Both the position numbers and the translations under genes were made by a program. Below the pieces are notes generated by a model that saw only the letters and a program-made list of their open reading frames with translations, did no database searches and was not told the origin of the DNA. From contig NZ_JAMBIZ010000007.1 in the NCBI RefSeq assembly GCF_025291715.1, positions 60,651 through 124,650 of the forward strand: DNA of 64,000 nt. Direction: 5' to 3'. This document shows, one piece after another, positions 24,716-38,500 of this stretch. The first letter of the stretch is position 1, and each line of letters begins with the position of its first letter. The stretch is from Metasolibacillus sp. Lineage in GTDB: Bacteria > Bacillota > Bacilli > Bacillales_A > Planococcaceae.

Positions 24716-25102
24716 ATGGAACAAAAAATAGCTACCATGCAAATAACAGATAAATCTACCTATGTTTCTATTGCCTTTACAGGAAACCTAGAATACGGAT
24801 TAATTGAAGAAATAAAAAAACAACTGCAAGCACAAAGCTTACAAGCGGAGCTCGGCTTTATTTTAGATATGAGTCGTGTAAAAAATATTGATAGTACAGG
24901 GTTTGGTATGATTGTCAATTTTGCCAAAAAAGTCTCGATACAAAATAAAAAAATCGTCATTATTGTTGTAGATAATTTCGTACGTAAGCTTTTCGCTATT
25001 TCACAATGCGATAAAATCTTCCCGATTGTTGAAAATGAGAAAGAAGCATTACAAGTTATTCAAGGTAATAGTCATACAGAGCTATCAATAAATGACTACT
25101 AA
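24716..25102 (+). CDS. STAS-domain anti-anti-sigma factor (antagonist)
   Basis: 128 residues, RsbV/SpoIIAA-like. The phosphorylation segment is ILDMSRVKNIDSTGFGMIV with the likely acceptor Ser60 in DSTGF. Ribosome binding site ATAGGAGG. The presumed cycle: phosphorylation by the RsbW-like kinase (22579) and dephosphorylation by the PP2C enzyme (21443), with the free form sequestering the kinase or acting on another target. Last gene before the terminator. Confidence 0.93.
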   Translation: MEQKIATMQITDKSTYVSIAFTGNLEYGLIEEIKKQLQAQSLQAELGFILDMSRVKNIDSTGFGMIVNFAKKVSIQNKKIVIIVVDNFVRKLFAISQCDKIFPIVENEKEALQVIQGNSHTELSINDY

Positions 25103-25106
25103 AACT

Positions 25107-25155
25107 AAAGAGCGTTGTGAAATGCTATACATTGCATCTCACAACGCCCTTTTTA
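25107..25155 (+). terminator. Terminator of the partner-switching operon (bidirectional)
   Basis: GCGTTGTGA (25112-25120) pairs with TCACAACGC (25139-25147), flanked by A-rich and T-rich runs. Convergent genes on either side share it. Confidence 0.88.
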
Positions 25156-25917
25156 AAACTTCCCGCCGCTACCGCTATAGGAGTGTCCACCACTTGTTGT
25201 CCCGCCGCCACTGCTACCGCCCGAATTGCTTGAAGCCTTTTTCGTTTTTGTGACAGTTGTGCGTAAATAGCGATCATGCTTTTTTGTAATACCCGAACCA
25301 TTAGAATCAAAATAATCACGCTCTGTTGTTGTCATCTTACCACCTGAGCTATAAGCCATCAGCCCAACAACAAGCGCTGCCAATAAAAGCGCTACCCCCG
25401 ATTGAAACCACCATTGGAATATAATACCGTCTGGTCCATAGCTCATATAGTCATGTGACTCAATAATAAATTGGCTGAATGCCTCATAATAATCACCAGC
25501 CGATAAGCTTGGTGTTATTTGCTCACGAATATACGCTAAACGCCCATCATCTAAATAAGCTTTTCCCTTTTTAAAGCCCGATAAAAAGACATCACGCTCC
25601 TGCATATCGATGGACATCATCACTGTATTGCCATGTGGCTTATTATAGCCTGGTGCTTCATTATCATAAAAATCGCCCATATATTGCTCGATTCCCTTAC
25701 CATCAGTTCCATTAACAGTTAATATGATAAAGGCTGTTTTATAATCTGCACTAAGCTCCTTCGCCAAAGCCTCTACTTCTTTTTTCTCCTCTGTTGTTAA
25801 AAGGTTGGCATAATCAAAAATATATTGTGTTTGATTAGTAGATTCAGCCAATACAGAAGGCTGCCATAAAGCCACTAGTAAAATAAAAAATGCGAAACAT
25901 TTTTTCAGCATACTCAT
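25153..25917 (-). CDS. TPM-domain membrane protein with Gly/Ser tail
   Basis: 254 residues. Signal peptide ending near VLAES; TPM domain ~30-165 (FDYANLLTTEEKKEVEALAK, TAFIILTVNGTDGKGIEQYM, VMMSIDMQERDVFLSG); one membrane helix ~185-205; low-complexity C-terminus (GGSSGGGTTSGGHSYSGSGG). TPM proteins have been linked to photosystem repair in plants and to phosphatase-like activity; bacterial roles are unclear. ATG at 25917 overlaps the upstream stop (ATGA). Paired with the zinc-ribbon protein, as is common in Bacillales. Confidence 0.87.
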   Translation of the reverse strand: MSMLKKCFAFFILLVALWQPSVLAESTNQTQYIFDYANLLTTEEKKEVEALAKELSADYKTAFIILTVNGTDGKGIEQYMGDFYDNEAPGYNKPHGNTVMMSIDMQERDVFLSGFKKGKAYLDDGRLAYIREQITPSLSAGDYYEAFSQFIIESHDYMSYGPDGIIFQWWFQSGVALLLAALVVGLMAYSSGGKMTTTERDYFDSNGSGITKKHDRYLRTTVTKTKKASSNSGGSSGGGTTSGGHSYSGSGGKF

Positions 25918-26942
25918 AAATAGCCCTCCCCTATCAATGTTGCAATAGCTTTCAGTATAATAAACGTGCCTGCTGCAATTCCACCAAACCAAGCAGCCGC
26001 CTTTCCTTTACTAATTGGTGGCTTCCCTACTACCTTGCCTGTATGACCATTCATTGCAAAAATATATTCTGAATTGTTGTAGTCATGGTAAATCATCCAT
26101 ACAGGCAGCAGCACATAAGCGCTATTTTTTTGTTTGATATTAACATTCTTCTGCTTATAGCTAACTGTGCTATAATTGCTCAACTCACTAGCAATATACT
26201 TATCTGCGTACTCCTGTACTCGCTTTTCAATGCGAGGTAGCATTTCTTTATCTGTGTAATTATATTTCTCTGCAATATAGCCTGCTAAATAAGGTGTTTT
26301 GAAATCCTTCAGTTCATGAAAAGGGAACGGTTCGATTTTATCCATTAGCTCATCATTCATTTTCTCAGAGGCATCTGCTGGAATTTTTGAATAGTTTAAG
26401 TTGATTTCACGCATTACATCGAAATAGCTTGTTTCGGTATAATTATAATCACCTTTTGAATATGTGCGCACAACCGTGCCAACTGCCTTTACCTTTGCTT
26501 GACTGTTAATATCATAAAGCCAAAATGGCACATACATTCCTGTAATTGTTTTAACGCGCTCAGACATCATAAAATCCTTCGGCATTAGCCAGCCTCGACG
26601 ACACCATTTTTTAAAGGCCTTTACTGCTTCCTTTTCGCTTATTGTAAAGGGAATCACTTTTGATGGTGCTAAGCTCCCAGATAAACGATCTGCAATAACG
26701 ACTGCTGATTGACAAAAGCTACAGTTTGTCGCCGTTGTTTCTGCAAGCGTAATAAGCACTGCTCCACAGTTATTACAATGATATTCGTTCGTCTCACTGT
26801 CTTCAAAGGTCGTCTTAATCAATTCCTCTGGATAGTTTTCAATCGTATCCTGCCTACCACAGCTTTGACATGTTAGCTTTCCTGTATCTGCATCAAAATT
26901 CATATCTCCAGCGCAGCTAGGGCATGTATAATGTAAAATCAT
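25914..26942 (-). CDS. Zinc-ribbon membrane-associated protein (TFIIB-type ribbons)
   Basis: 342 residues. Two N-terminal zinc ribbons: CPSC..CQSC at ~9-28 and CNNC..CSFC at ~55-79, with a beta-rich body (KVIPFTISEKEAVKAFKKWC, MYVPFWLYDI, YVLLPVWMIYHDY) and a C-terminal hydrophobic helix (AAAWFGGIAAGTFIIL). Such proteins are often labelled after the helicase-like ribbon although no helicase domain is present. Coupled by ATGA overlap to the TPM gene, so they likely act together at the membrane. Precise role unknown. Confidence 0.82.
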   Translation of the reverse strand: MILHYTCPSCAGDMNFDADTGKLTCQSCGRQDTIENYPEELIKTTFEDSETNEYHCNNCGAVLITLAETTATNCSFCQSAVVIADRLSGSLAPSKVIPFTISEKEAVKAFKKWCRRGWLMPKDFMMSERVKTITGMYVPFWLYDINSQAKVKAVGTVVRTYSKGDYNYTETSYFDVMREINLNYSKIPADASEKMNDELMDKIEPFPFHELKDFKTPYLAGYIAEKYNYTDKEMLPRIEKRVQEYADKYIASELSNYSTVSYKQKNVNIKQKNSAYVLLPVWMIYHDYNNSEYIFAMNGHTGKVVGKPPISKGKAAAWFGGIAAGTFIILKAIATLIGEGYL

Positions 26943-27019
26943 TACCGTTCCCCCTCAAAATAGTATGTATTGTAGTCATTATAATCTATATAGTCTAGAA
27001 AAAAATAGAGGGCTACATG

Positions 27020-27063
27020 AAAAAGTGTTGGGACATGCAGACTTTAGCCTACTTCCCCAACAC
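27020..27063 (-). terminator. Terminator of dgkB
   Basis: GTGTTGGG (27025-27032) / CCCAACAC (27056-27063) with a 23-base loop, followed on the minus strand by TTTTT. Confidence 0.7.
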
Positions 27064-27067
27064 CTTA

Positions 27068-27982
27068 CTAAGCTCGATCTTCCTCACGAATTTCTTCGAT
27101 TGGAACGAAAATCTCAATATGTCGCTTTAAATTTTGGAATGTTGCTGGCGCATCGCCACCGTATTCCCCATCTAAATTTAAATGCACCTCGTCATCCGAT
27201 GTGACTTTTACTTTCTTTGCTTTGCGATAAATGACACGCTCATCATTCAAATGTTCCCCACGCAACGCTAAAGAAGCAATTTTAATAAAATCGGTAATTG
27301 AGCATTCTTTCAGTACCATCACTGTAAATAGCCCATCGTTGATTGAAGCATCTGGCGCAATTTTTTCGAAGCCACCTACCGAGTTCGTTAAGCCGCATAA
27401 AAACATCATTGCGTTACCATCAAACACTTCCTCATCGATTTCAATTCTCATATGTGTCGCCTTAATCGAAGGAATCATTTCGATACCTTTTAAATAATAG
27501 GCAAGCTGACCAAGCACCGTTTTCATTTTGCTCGGTACCTCATATGTCAGCTCCGTAATTCGCCCGCCTGCCGCAATATTGATGAAATAGCGCTCATTAT
27601 TTAATATGCCGACATCCACAGGCAATGTATCGCCTTTGACGATAATTTCTACTGCCTCATCAATTTTACGTGGGATATGGATAGCGCGTGCGAAATCATT
27701 CGTTGTGCCCATCGGAATTAAGCCGAGTTTCGGGCGCTTGTCAAAGCCGCTAATACCTGCTACTACTTCGTTTAGTGTACCATCGCCACCAACGGCAATC
27801 ACCACATCAAATTGTCGCTCCACAGCCGCCTTAGCTGCTGCCGTTGCATCGCCTTCACATGTCGTTGCATGACATGATGTTTCATAGCCTGCTATTTCTA
27901 GTTTTTCTAATACCTCTGGTAAATGCTTTTTAAATGCTTCACGACCAGAAGTGGGATTATAAATGATTCGTGCTCGTTTCAT
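27068..27982 (-). CDS. dgkB: Diacylglycerol kinase DgkB
   Basis: 304 residues of the YegS/BmrU lipid kinase family; phosphorylates diacylglycerol released by lipoteichoic acid synthesis. The catalytic-domain marks are IYNPTSGREAFKKHLP, the nucleotide loop AVGGDGTLNEVVAG, and LGLIPMGTTNDFAR. ATG 27982 is favoured, eight bases after AGGATGG, over an in-frame start at 27994. In Bacillus dgkB lies between gatB and rlmD, as it broadly does here. Confidence 0.94.
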   Translation of the reverse strand: MKRARIIYNPTSGREAFKKHLPEVLEKLEIAGYETSCHATTCEGDATAAAKAAVERQFDVVIAVGGDGTLNEVVAGISGFDKRPKLGLIPMGTTNDFARAIHIPRKIDEAVEIIVKGDTLPVDVGILNNERYFINIAAGGRITELTYEVPSKMKTVLGQLAYYLKGIEMIPSIKATHMRIEIDEEVFDGNAMMFLCGLTNSVGGFEKIAPDASINDGLFTVMVLKECSITDFIKIASLALRGEHLNDERVIYRKAKKVKVTSDDEVHLNLDGEYGGDAPATFQNLKRHIEIFVPIEEIREEDRA

Positions 27983-28053
27983 TCCGTTAACCATCCTACA
28001 AATTCAAATTTTCTTATCTATCATTGTAACGTTTTTACAATCGTAAACGTTCC

Positions 28054-28608
28054 CTATAGGATTGCTGAAACAGCTTTCTTGAAATCCTCATAAACATATG
28101 TCCAATATTTACTATCCTCAATGTATTGTTGACGCATATTCGTATACATTGCTTTTTGTGCCTCTTCAAATGCTGGGTCCTCTTTGTCAGGTAACCCCGC
28201 ACGTGCATCCATAACAAATTGCTGTAGCTCTGGCGCACGTGGACCCCATTTCCCTACAACTTCGCCTGCTGCGTTTAATAGTAAATAAATTGGAATTGCA
28301 CGACCACCATTTGTTAAATATTGATCAATTAAATCTGTATCTGCATCGCGCAATGTTGCACGCATGTCTAAGCCTGCTGCCTCTGCCACTTTACGCACGA
28401 TTGGATTGTTGAGCATGGCATCGCCACACCAGTCTTCCGTAATCGCTAAAATGTGCACATCGCTATTTTTTAATTGCTCAATAAATGCATCATTTGGCAC
28501 AGTGAATTGATTGTAAATAGCAAAGCTTTCTTCTTTTAATGTTGACATCTCGTTCATATATTGTGCAATCGAAATCGCTTCATCAAAATATTGTTGTTCT
28601 GGTTTCAT
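28054..28608 (-). CDS. Thioredoxin-fold protein with a single active-site cysteine
   Basis: 184 residues. The thioredoxin motif position reads EDWCGDAM, so only the first Cys (C61) remains, and it is the only cysteine in the protein. The cis-Pro loop is GRAIPIYLLL. Such one-Cys members cannot make the usual disulfide; they could form mixed disulfides with low-molecular-weight thiols such as bacillithiol. Inserted between dgkB and gatB, monocistronic as far as visible. Confidence 0.82.
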   Translation of the reverse strand: MKPEQQYFDEAISIAQYMNEMSTLKEESFAIYNQFTVPNDAFIEQLKNSDVHILAITEDWCGDAMLNNPIVRKVAEAAGLDMRATLRDADTDLIDQYLTNGGRAIPIYLLLNAAGEVVGKWGPRAPELQQFVMDARAGLPDKEDPAFEEAQKAMYTNMRQQYIEDSKYWTYVYEDFKKAVSAIL

Positions 28609-28690
28609 TGTTAGATTCCTCCCTAATGCTTTTATTTTCTATTTTGCATCTTTTCCTAAAATTTCACAACTAATTGATTCCATTTAAAAT

Positions 28691-28724
28691 AGCTGCCGGG
28701 AAAGTATTAACTTTCTCGACAGCT
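28691..28724 (-). terminator. Terminator of the gatCAB operon
   Basis: AGCTGCCGGGAAAGT / ACTTTCTCGACAGCT stem with one mismatch and a four-base loop, a little past the gatB stop; the T-tract is short. Confidence 0.65.
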
Positions 28725-28736
28725 CAGCAATGTTAA

Positions 28737-30164
28737 TTAGCGTTTCGCAAGCTCTTCTAATAAAATTTGATTTGTTAGCTGAGGGTTTGCTTGTCCTTTA
28801 GATGCTTTCATAATTTGACCTAGCATCGCTTTAATTGCGCGGTCCTTCCCTGCTTTAAAGTCTTCTACAGATTTTGTGTCATTATCTAACACTTCTGTAA
28901 CAAAGCCTAAAATAACAGCAGGATCAGAAATTTGTACTAAGCCCTTCTCTTTCACGATTTTCGCTGCATCGCCACCATTTGCAACAAGCTCCGTAAATAC
29001 CTTTTTCGCGATTTTTGATGAAATCGTCCCATCGGAAATCAGCTTCACCATACCTGCTAAGTTTTCAGGTGTTAACGTTGTATCTTTTAATTCCTTACCT
29101 TCTGCATTTAAGTATGCAGATACATCGCCCATTAACCAGTTTGCTGCTAGCTTTGCATCAGCACCTGCTGCCACTGTCGCATCAAAGAAATCGGAAATAT
29201 CCTTATTGATAACAAGCACTGCCGCATCATAAGCTGTTAAACCTAGCTCAGATTCGTAGCGAGCTTTACGTGCATCTGGCAGCTCTGGAATAGACGCTTT
29301 TACGCGCTCTAACCATTCGTTATCAATTGATAAGCGCACTAAATCTGGCTCTGGGAAGTAGCGGTAATCATCCGCACCTTCTTTTACACGCATTAAAAGG
29401 GTCTTACCTGTTTTCTCATCAAAGCGGCGTGTTTCTTGCTCAATCTCGCCACCAGCACGCAATACTTCAGCTTGACGTACTTCCTCATGCTCTAAACCTT
29501 TGCGCACGAAGTTGAAGGAGTTTAAGTTTTTCAATTCTGTTTTTGTACCGAATTTTTCTTGACCATATGGACGTAATGAAATGTTAGCATCACAGCGCAG
29601 TGAGCCTTCCTCCATACGTACATCCGATACGCCTGTATATTGAATAATAGATTTTAATTTTTCTAAGTAAGCATATGCTTCATTTGGTGTGCGAATATCT
29701 GGCTCAGAAACGATTTCCACTAATGGCGTACCTTGACGGTTAAAGTCAACTAAAGAGTAGCCATCTGCATGTGTTAATTTACCAGCATCCTCCTCCATAT
29801 GAAGGCGCGTAATACCGATGCGCTTTTTGTAGCCATCTACTTCAATTTCAATCCAGCCATTTTTACCGATTGGCTTATCAAATTGTGAAATTTGGTAAGC
29901 TTTCGGATTGTCTGGGTAAAAATAATTTTTACGATCAAATTTTGTTTCTTGCTCGATTTCCATGTTGAGTGCAAGTGCTGCACGCATCGCGAAGTCCACA
30001 ACATTTTTATTCAATACAGGTAATACGCCTGGATAGCCTAAGTCGATAACCGACGTATTTGTATTTGGCTCAGCACCAAAATGGTTTGGTGAGCTTGAGA
30101 AAATTTTTGATTCTGTTTTTAACTCAACGTGCACTTCTAAACCGATAATTGTTTCAAAGTTCAT
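28737..30164 (-). CDS. gatB: Asp-tRNA(Asn)/Glu-tRNA(Gln) amidotransferase subunit B
   Basis: 475 residues, full length. GatB recognises misacylated tRNA and activates the side chain with ATP. Signatures: [18 protein letters not shown] at the start, [40 protein letters not shown] and the YqeY-like helical tail ending [16 protein letters not shown]. One base separates it from gatA. Confidence 0.97.
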   Translation of the reverse strand: MNFETIIGLEVHVELKTESKIFSSSPNHFGAEPNTNTSVIDLGYPGVLPVLNKNVVDFAMRAALALNMEIEQETKFDRKNYFYPDNPKAYQISQFDKPIGKNGWIEIEVDGYKKRIGITRLHMEEDAGKLTHADGYSLVDFNRQGTPLVEIVSEPDIRTPNEAYAYLEKLKSIIQYTGVSDVRMEEGSLRCDANISLRPYGQEKFGTKTELKNLNSFNFVRKGLEHEEVRQAEVLRAGGEIEQETRRFDEKTGKTLLMRVKEGADDYRYFPEPDLVRLSIDNEWLERVKASIPELPDARKARYESELGLTAYDAAVLVINKDISDFFDATVAAGADAKLAANWLMGDVSAYLNAEGKELKDTTLTPENLAGMVKLISDGTISSKIAKKVFTELVANGGDAAKIVKEKGLVQISDPAVILGFVTEVLDNDTKSVEDFKAGKDRAIKAMLGQIMKASKGQANPQLTNQILLEELAKR

Positions 30165-30165
30165 T

Positions 30166-31629
30166 TTATTTTACCTCCCAAATTTGAGGTGTTTTGCTAT
30201 GGAAGTCTGTCGCTTGCTCATATGCATAAGCTGTGCGATAAATTGTTTCCTCATCAAAATGCTTACCAATGATTTGTAAGCCTAATGGCAGACCATTTTC
30301 AAAGCCACATGGAATTGAAATTGCTGGTACACCTGCTAAGTTAATTGGAATTGTTAAAATATCATTTGCATACATCGTCATTGGGTCATCAATGTTTTCA
30401 CCAATTTTAAATGCTGGGGTTGGCGATGTAGGACCGATAATCACATCAAAGTCTGCAAATACTTTATCATAGTCTTCTTTAATCAATGTACGCACTTGTT
30501 GTGCCTTTTTATAATAAGCATCATACGTGCCTGCTGATAATGAATATGTGCCAAGCATAATACGGCGTTTTACTTCATCACCAAAGCCTTGTGCACGTGT
30601 TTCTTTATATAGCTCCATTAAATTTTTCACGCCTTCAGCGCGGAAGCCATAACGAATACCATCGAAGCGAGAAAGGTTTGATGATGCTTCTGATGACGAT
30701 AAAATGTAGTAAGCTGCTAATGCATATTTAGAATGCGGTAACGATACCTCTTCCACTGTTGCACCTAAGCCTTTTAATACTTCTAGTGCATCTAATACAG
30801 ATTGACGTGCAGCCTCGCCTACACCTTCACCTAAAAACTCTTTCGGTACAGCGATACGTAAGCCTTTAATATCGCCATTTAATGCAGCTGCATAGTTTGG
30901 CACCGGCACGTTCGCAGATGTTGAGTCATTTGCATCCACACCCGAAATAGCTTCTAATAATAATGCATTATCACGTACGTTGCGCGTGATCGGACCGATT
31001 TGATCAAGTGAAGATGCGAATGCTACTAAACCAAAGCGTGATACACGACCATATGTTGGCTTCATTCCAACAACGCCACAATAAGCGGCTGGCTGACGAA
31101 TCGAACCACCTGTATCAGAGCCTAATGAGAAAGGTACTTCTCCTGCAGCAACAGATGCTGCTGATGCACCTGAAGAGCCGCCTGGTACGTGTGCAAGGTT
31201 CCAAGGGTTTTTTGTCGTTTTATAATAAGAGTTTTCATTCGAAGAGCCCATTGCGAACTCATCCATGTTTAGCTTCCCAACTGTAACCATGCCTGCTTCA
31301 CGCAGCTTTTTCACAACTGTTGCATCATAAATTGGCATGAAGCCTTCCAAAATTTTAGAGGCGCATGTTGTTTCTAAGCCTTCTGTGACGATATTATCCT
31401 TTACACCGATTGGTAAACCAAATAATGGTCCACGCTCCGCGAAAGGCACTTTATCTAATTCTGCCGCTTGTGCAGTTGCTTGCTCTTTATTTAATGCTAA
31501 AAATGATTGTACATCCCCATCTAATGCTTCAATGCGTGCGAATGCTTCATTTGTTAAATCAGCGATTGTTAGATCGCCTTTATGTAAGCTTTCTTGCAGC
31601 TCATGTGCTGAACGCTCAAATAACGTCAT
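30166..31629 (-). CDS. gatA: Asp/Glu-tRNA amidotransferase subunit A
   Basis: 487 residues of the amidase-signature family; releases ammonia from glutamine for GatB. Ser-cisSer-Lys triad region: Lys in [27 protein letters not shown], and [20 protein letters not shown]. Ends in [12 protein letters not shown], usual length. Between gatC and gatB in one operon. Confidence 0.97.
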   Translation of the reverse strand: MTLFERSAHELQESLHKGDLTIADLTNEAFARIEALDGDVQSFLALNKEQATAQAAELDKVPFAERGPLFGLPIGVKDNIVTEGLETTCASKILEGFMPIYDATVVKKLREAGMVTVGKLNMDEFAMGSSNENSYYKTTKNPWNLAHVPGGSSGASAASVAAGEVPFSLGSDTGGSIRQPAAYCGVVGMKPTYGRVSRFGLVAFASSLDQIGPITRNVRDNALLLEAISGVDANDSTSANVPVPNYAAALNGDIKGLRIAVPKEFLGEGVGEAARQSVLDALEVLKGLGATVEEVSLPHSKYALAAYYILSSSEASSNLSRFDGIRYGFRAEGVKNLMELYKETRAQGFGDEVKRRIMLGTYSLSAGTYDAYYKKAQQVRTLIKEDYDKVFADFDVIIGPTSPTPAFKIGENIDDPMTMYANDILTIPINLAGVPAISIPCGFENGLPLGLQIIGKHFDEETIYRTAYAYEQATDFHSKTPQIWEVK

Positions 31630-31668
31630 CTGTAAAGTCCTCCTACATTTTCATTTAAATGATGTCTT

Positions 31669-31959
31669 TTAGTCTAAAATTGACGGTACTTTTACTTGTC
31701 CTGCTTCTTGTTCCTTGACATTTAGCATCATTTTTTCACGCGCTAAGCCTTCACCTGCAACATCTTCACGCAATACATTGACCAATGGTAAAACATGTGA
31801 TGTTGGCTCAACATTTGTTGTATCTAATTCATTTAGCTGCTCTGCAAAATCAGTAATTTTCCCCAATTGCTCTGCAAACTTTTCTGCTTCCTCTTCCGTA
31901 ATCGCAAGTCGTGCTAAATGAGCAACATGCTTTACTTCCTCTTTTGTTAGTTTAGCCAT
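31669..31959 (-). CDS. gatC: Asp/Glu-tRNA amidotransferase subunit C
   Basis: 96 residues; the small stabilising subunit that wraps GatA and GatB. Typical [19 protein letters not shown] and [20 protein letters not shown]. First gene of gatCAB; GGAGG ribosome binding site. No clear promoter was fixed in the ~160 bases upstream. Confidence 0.96.
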   Translation of the reverse strand: MAKLTKEEVKHVAHLARLAITEEEAEKFAEQLGKITDFAEQLNELDTTNVEPTSHVLPLVNVLREDVAGEGLAREKMMLNVKEQEAGQVKVPSILD

Positions 31960-32119
31960 TATTTACACCTCCGAATAAAGTTAACCATACGTGTTATCAT
32001 AACATTTTTCATAATGAAAATCATAAGTTTGAGCAAAAATAACAGATACTCCTCGTAAAATGAGCAGGGCTGTCCAAAAGCCTATGTCTGCTTAGAACAT
32101 CGTTATTTAACAGAGAAAA

Positions 32120-32173
32120 TAATAAACTGTTGCATGAGAAGTGATACATTGTAAAATCACATTCTCATACAAC
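32120..32173 (-). terminator. Terminator of the pcrB-pcrA-ligA-camS operon
   Basis: GTTGCATGAGAAGTGAT (32129-32145) pairs imperfectly with ATCACATTCTCATACAAC (32156-32173), followed on the minus strand by a T-rich tract. Lies just past the camS stop. Confidence 0.75.
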
Positions 32174-32185
32174 TGCTATTTGCTA

Positions 32186-33358
32186 CTATTCATAAATATG
32201 GACAAAAGGCTTATCGCTATTGCGTTCCTTTTTGATTAATACTTCTGGTCCATTAACCGATGTCACACTCACTGTAATTGTTACATCGCTAGGCAATTGC
32301 TTAAGCATAACATCTGTTAAATACTGTGTGAAACCAATAATTTCTGTTGTACCATAAAACTGTATCGGAATTTCCACCTCTAAATTTTGAAGCTTGTTAT
32401 TTTGATAAAAGCCTGTACCGATAACACTTGTAAAATTAGAGAAATATTTATCAATGTCTTGCTTAAAGTTTTGGAACTTATCATTATCTTCACGATATAT
32501 CTCCACAGGTGAGCTCATTGGGAACGTCACATATGCCTCGTTAATTTTTTGCCACTCACCTAGACCGCTTTTCCCGCTATCTACCACACTATAGGCGAAA
32601 TAAGTGCCTGGTACAATGGAATTTCGAGGCTGCTGCTTAAATAGCCCTATAACGATTGGTACATCTGCAAGCTCTGAGCGTGTGCGTAGGCGAGCTACAA
32701 CTTCCTCTGCTATTTCCTTCGCTGCTGCCTCTAGCTTTTCATTAGGAATTGGTTCCTCAAAATATTCCCCATACTTTTCCTTTTGATAATAGTAAATCGA
32801 ATTGAGCGCAAGCCCAATTGACATACCACCAAGCTTCACTTTATTATCATCTGTCATCGTTAAATAATTTTGCTCAACAATATGTGCTAAATAAACAGGT
32901 GCCTCTACAGCTTTAACAGTTGGCGCAAGCTCCTTGCCATTCGCATCTAAACTAGACGGGTTTAAGCCTTGTAAATCTTCACCTTTGTCCGTTGTTTGAT
33001 TTTCACGTGCAAGCCAGTAGCTTACCGTATTTGCGGATAAGTACTGTCCTTCCTGGAAAAAGTATTTATCTGTTTCAAAAACATTTTGTGAAATACGCAT
33101 CAAGCCATTTTCTACTTCTTTTACGTCATATTTCGTATAAATATTAGAGACAATTAAGCCTCTGCTCGCACTTTCTTTATAAGGTGTTAATGTCCTATAA
33201 TAATTTTCACTTAATTGTCTGCTTGTAATATGTGTTGTTTCTGCTTCTTCTGCATCGTCTGTCTGCTGTACAACCTCCGTGCTTTGCTTGAAGGAAGGTG
33301 TACAGCCAGCTAATATAGCTGCTGCTACGAGCACCGATACCCAGCGAAATCGAGTCAT
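32186..33358 (-). CDS. camS: CamS-family sex-pheromone-precursor lipoprotein
   Basis: 390 residues. Signal peptide with lipobox ILAGC (Cys19). The CamS domain runs from about residue 45: YRTLTPYKESASRGLIVSN, YYQKEKYGEYFEEPIPNEK, VPIVIGLFKQQPRNSIVPG and a C-terminal VEIPIQFYGTTEIIGFTQYL. In enterococci and staphylococci the signal peptide of this protein is processed to a peptide pheromone; in bacilli (YerH) the role is unknown. Last gene of the pcrBA-ligA operon. Confidence 0.93.
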   Translation of the reverse strand: MTRFRWVSVLVAAAILAGCTPSFKQSTEVVQQTDDAEEAETTHITSRQLSENYYRTLTPYKESASRGLIVSNIYTKYDVKEVENGLMRISQNVFETDKYFFQEGQYLSANTVSYWLARENQTTDKGEDLQGLNPSSLDANGKELAPTVKAVEAPVYLAHIVEQNYLTMTDDNKVKLGGMSIGLALNSIYYYQKEKYGEYFEEPIPNEKLEAAAKEIAEEVVARLRTRSELADVPIVIGLFKQQPRNSIVPGTYFAYSVVDSGKSGLGEWQKINEAYVTFPMSSPVEIYREDNDKFQNFKQDIDKYFSNFTSVIGTGFYQNNKLQNLEVEIPIQFYGTTEIIGFTQYLTDVMLKQLPSDVTITVSVTSVNGPEVLIKKERNSDKPFVHIYE

Positions 33359-33374
33359 CAGTCAAGCCCCTTTA

Positions 33375-37630
<4,256 letters not shown>

Positions 37631-37661
37631 TTCGCACCACCTTACAGAACATTCGTTCTTA

Positions 37662-38354
37662 TTATATCATAACACTTTTTACAGCATCAACCGTTTTCAA
37701 AGCTGCTTGCAAATCATCATAAATAATATTACCAACAACAACTGTATTAGCAATCTTCGCCATTTCAGCAGCTTGCTCTTCTGTCGTAATGCCTCCTCCA
37801 TAAAAGAGAGAAGTATTCGCTAATACATCCTTCACCGCCTGTACGACTTCCACATCACCATACGCTCCGCTGTATTCCACATAAAAAATTGGCAGCTTAA
37901 AGTAGTTTTCTGCCATACGCGCATATGCTACTACATCATCAATGGATAAATCTGTCTTAGCCTTTGTTGCATGTGCTACTTTGCAGTCTGGGTTTAATAT
38001 ACAATACCCCTCTGCCACAAGCTCCTCCCACACCATAATATCTCCATATTCTTTAATCGCTTCATGGTGTAAATCCTTTATCCACTTCGTATCGGTACTA
38101 TTTAAAACAGACGGGATAAAATAATAATCGAAGCCTGGTGTAACTGATTCTACATTGGAAATTTCAAGTGCGACTGGCACCGTGTATCTGCGTACGCGCA
38201 CTAATATATCAAGCACATTGTCTAATGTGACATTATCTGTACCACCTACTAAAATTACGTCAGTACCTGATTCGCATACTTTTTCTAAATCTTCATCTGA
38301 AATCTCTTTAGCTGGATCGACTTTAAATACATGTCGCCAATTTTTCAATTCCAC
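37662..38354 (-). CDS. pcrB: Heptaprenylglyceryl phosphate synthase PcrB
   Basis: 230 residues, TIM-barrel prenyltransferase that joins heptaprenyl diphosphate to sn-glycerol-1-phosphate. Seen: [46 protein letters not shown] and the phosphate loop [13 protein letters not shown]. First gene of the pcrB-pcrA-ligA-camS operon, as in Bacillus. Confidence 0.95.
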   Translation of the reverse strand: MELKNWRHVFKVDPAKEISDEDLEKVCESGTDVILVGGTDNVTLDNVLDILVRVRRYTVPVALEISNVESVTPGFDYYFIPSVLNSTDTKWIKDLHHEAIKEYGDIMVWEELVAEGYCILNPDCKVAHATKAKTDLSIDDVVAYARMAENYFKLPIFYVEYSGAYGDVEVVQAVKDVLANTSLFYGGGITTEEQAAEMAKIANTVVVGNIIYDDLQAALKTVDAVKSVMI

Positions 38355-38416
38355 ACTATGTCACCCTTTTCTCAAAAGTTTATCGTTACAAGTATAACGT
38401 AATTATGGACAAAACA

Positions 38417-38458
38417 AAAAAGACATATCTGAAATAATTTATTCAGACATGTCTTTCG
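38417..38458 (-). terminator. Terminator of the deacetylase-DedA-glycosyltransferase operon
   Basis: AAAGACATATCTGAA / TTCAGACATGTCTTT (38419-38433, 38442-38456), followed on the minus strand by TTTTTTG. Confidence 0.85.
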
Positions 38459-38500
38459 AAAAAATATATAGCAGAGGGGCTCACATTCTCCACTTTCCAA

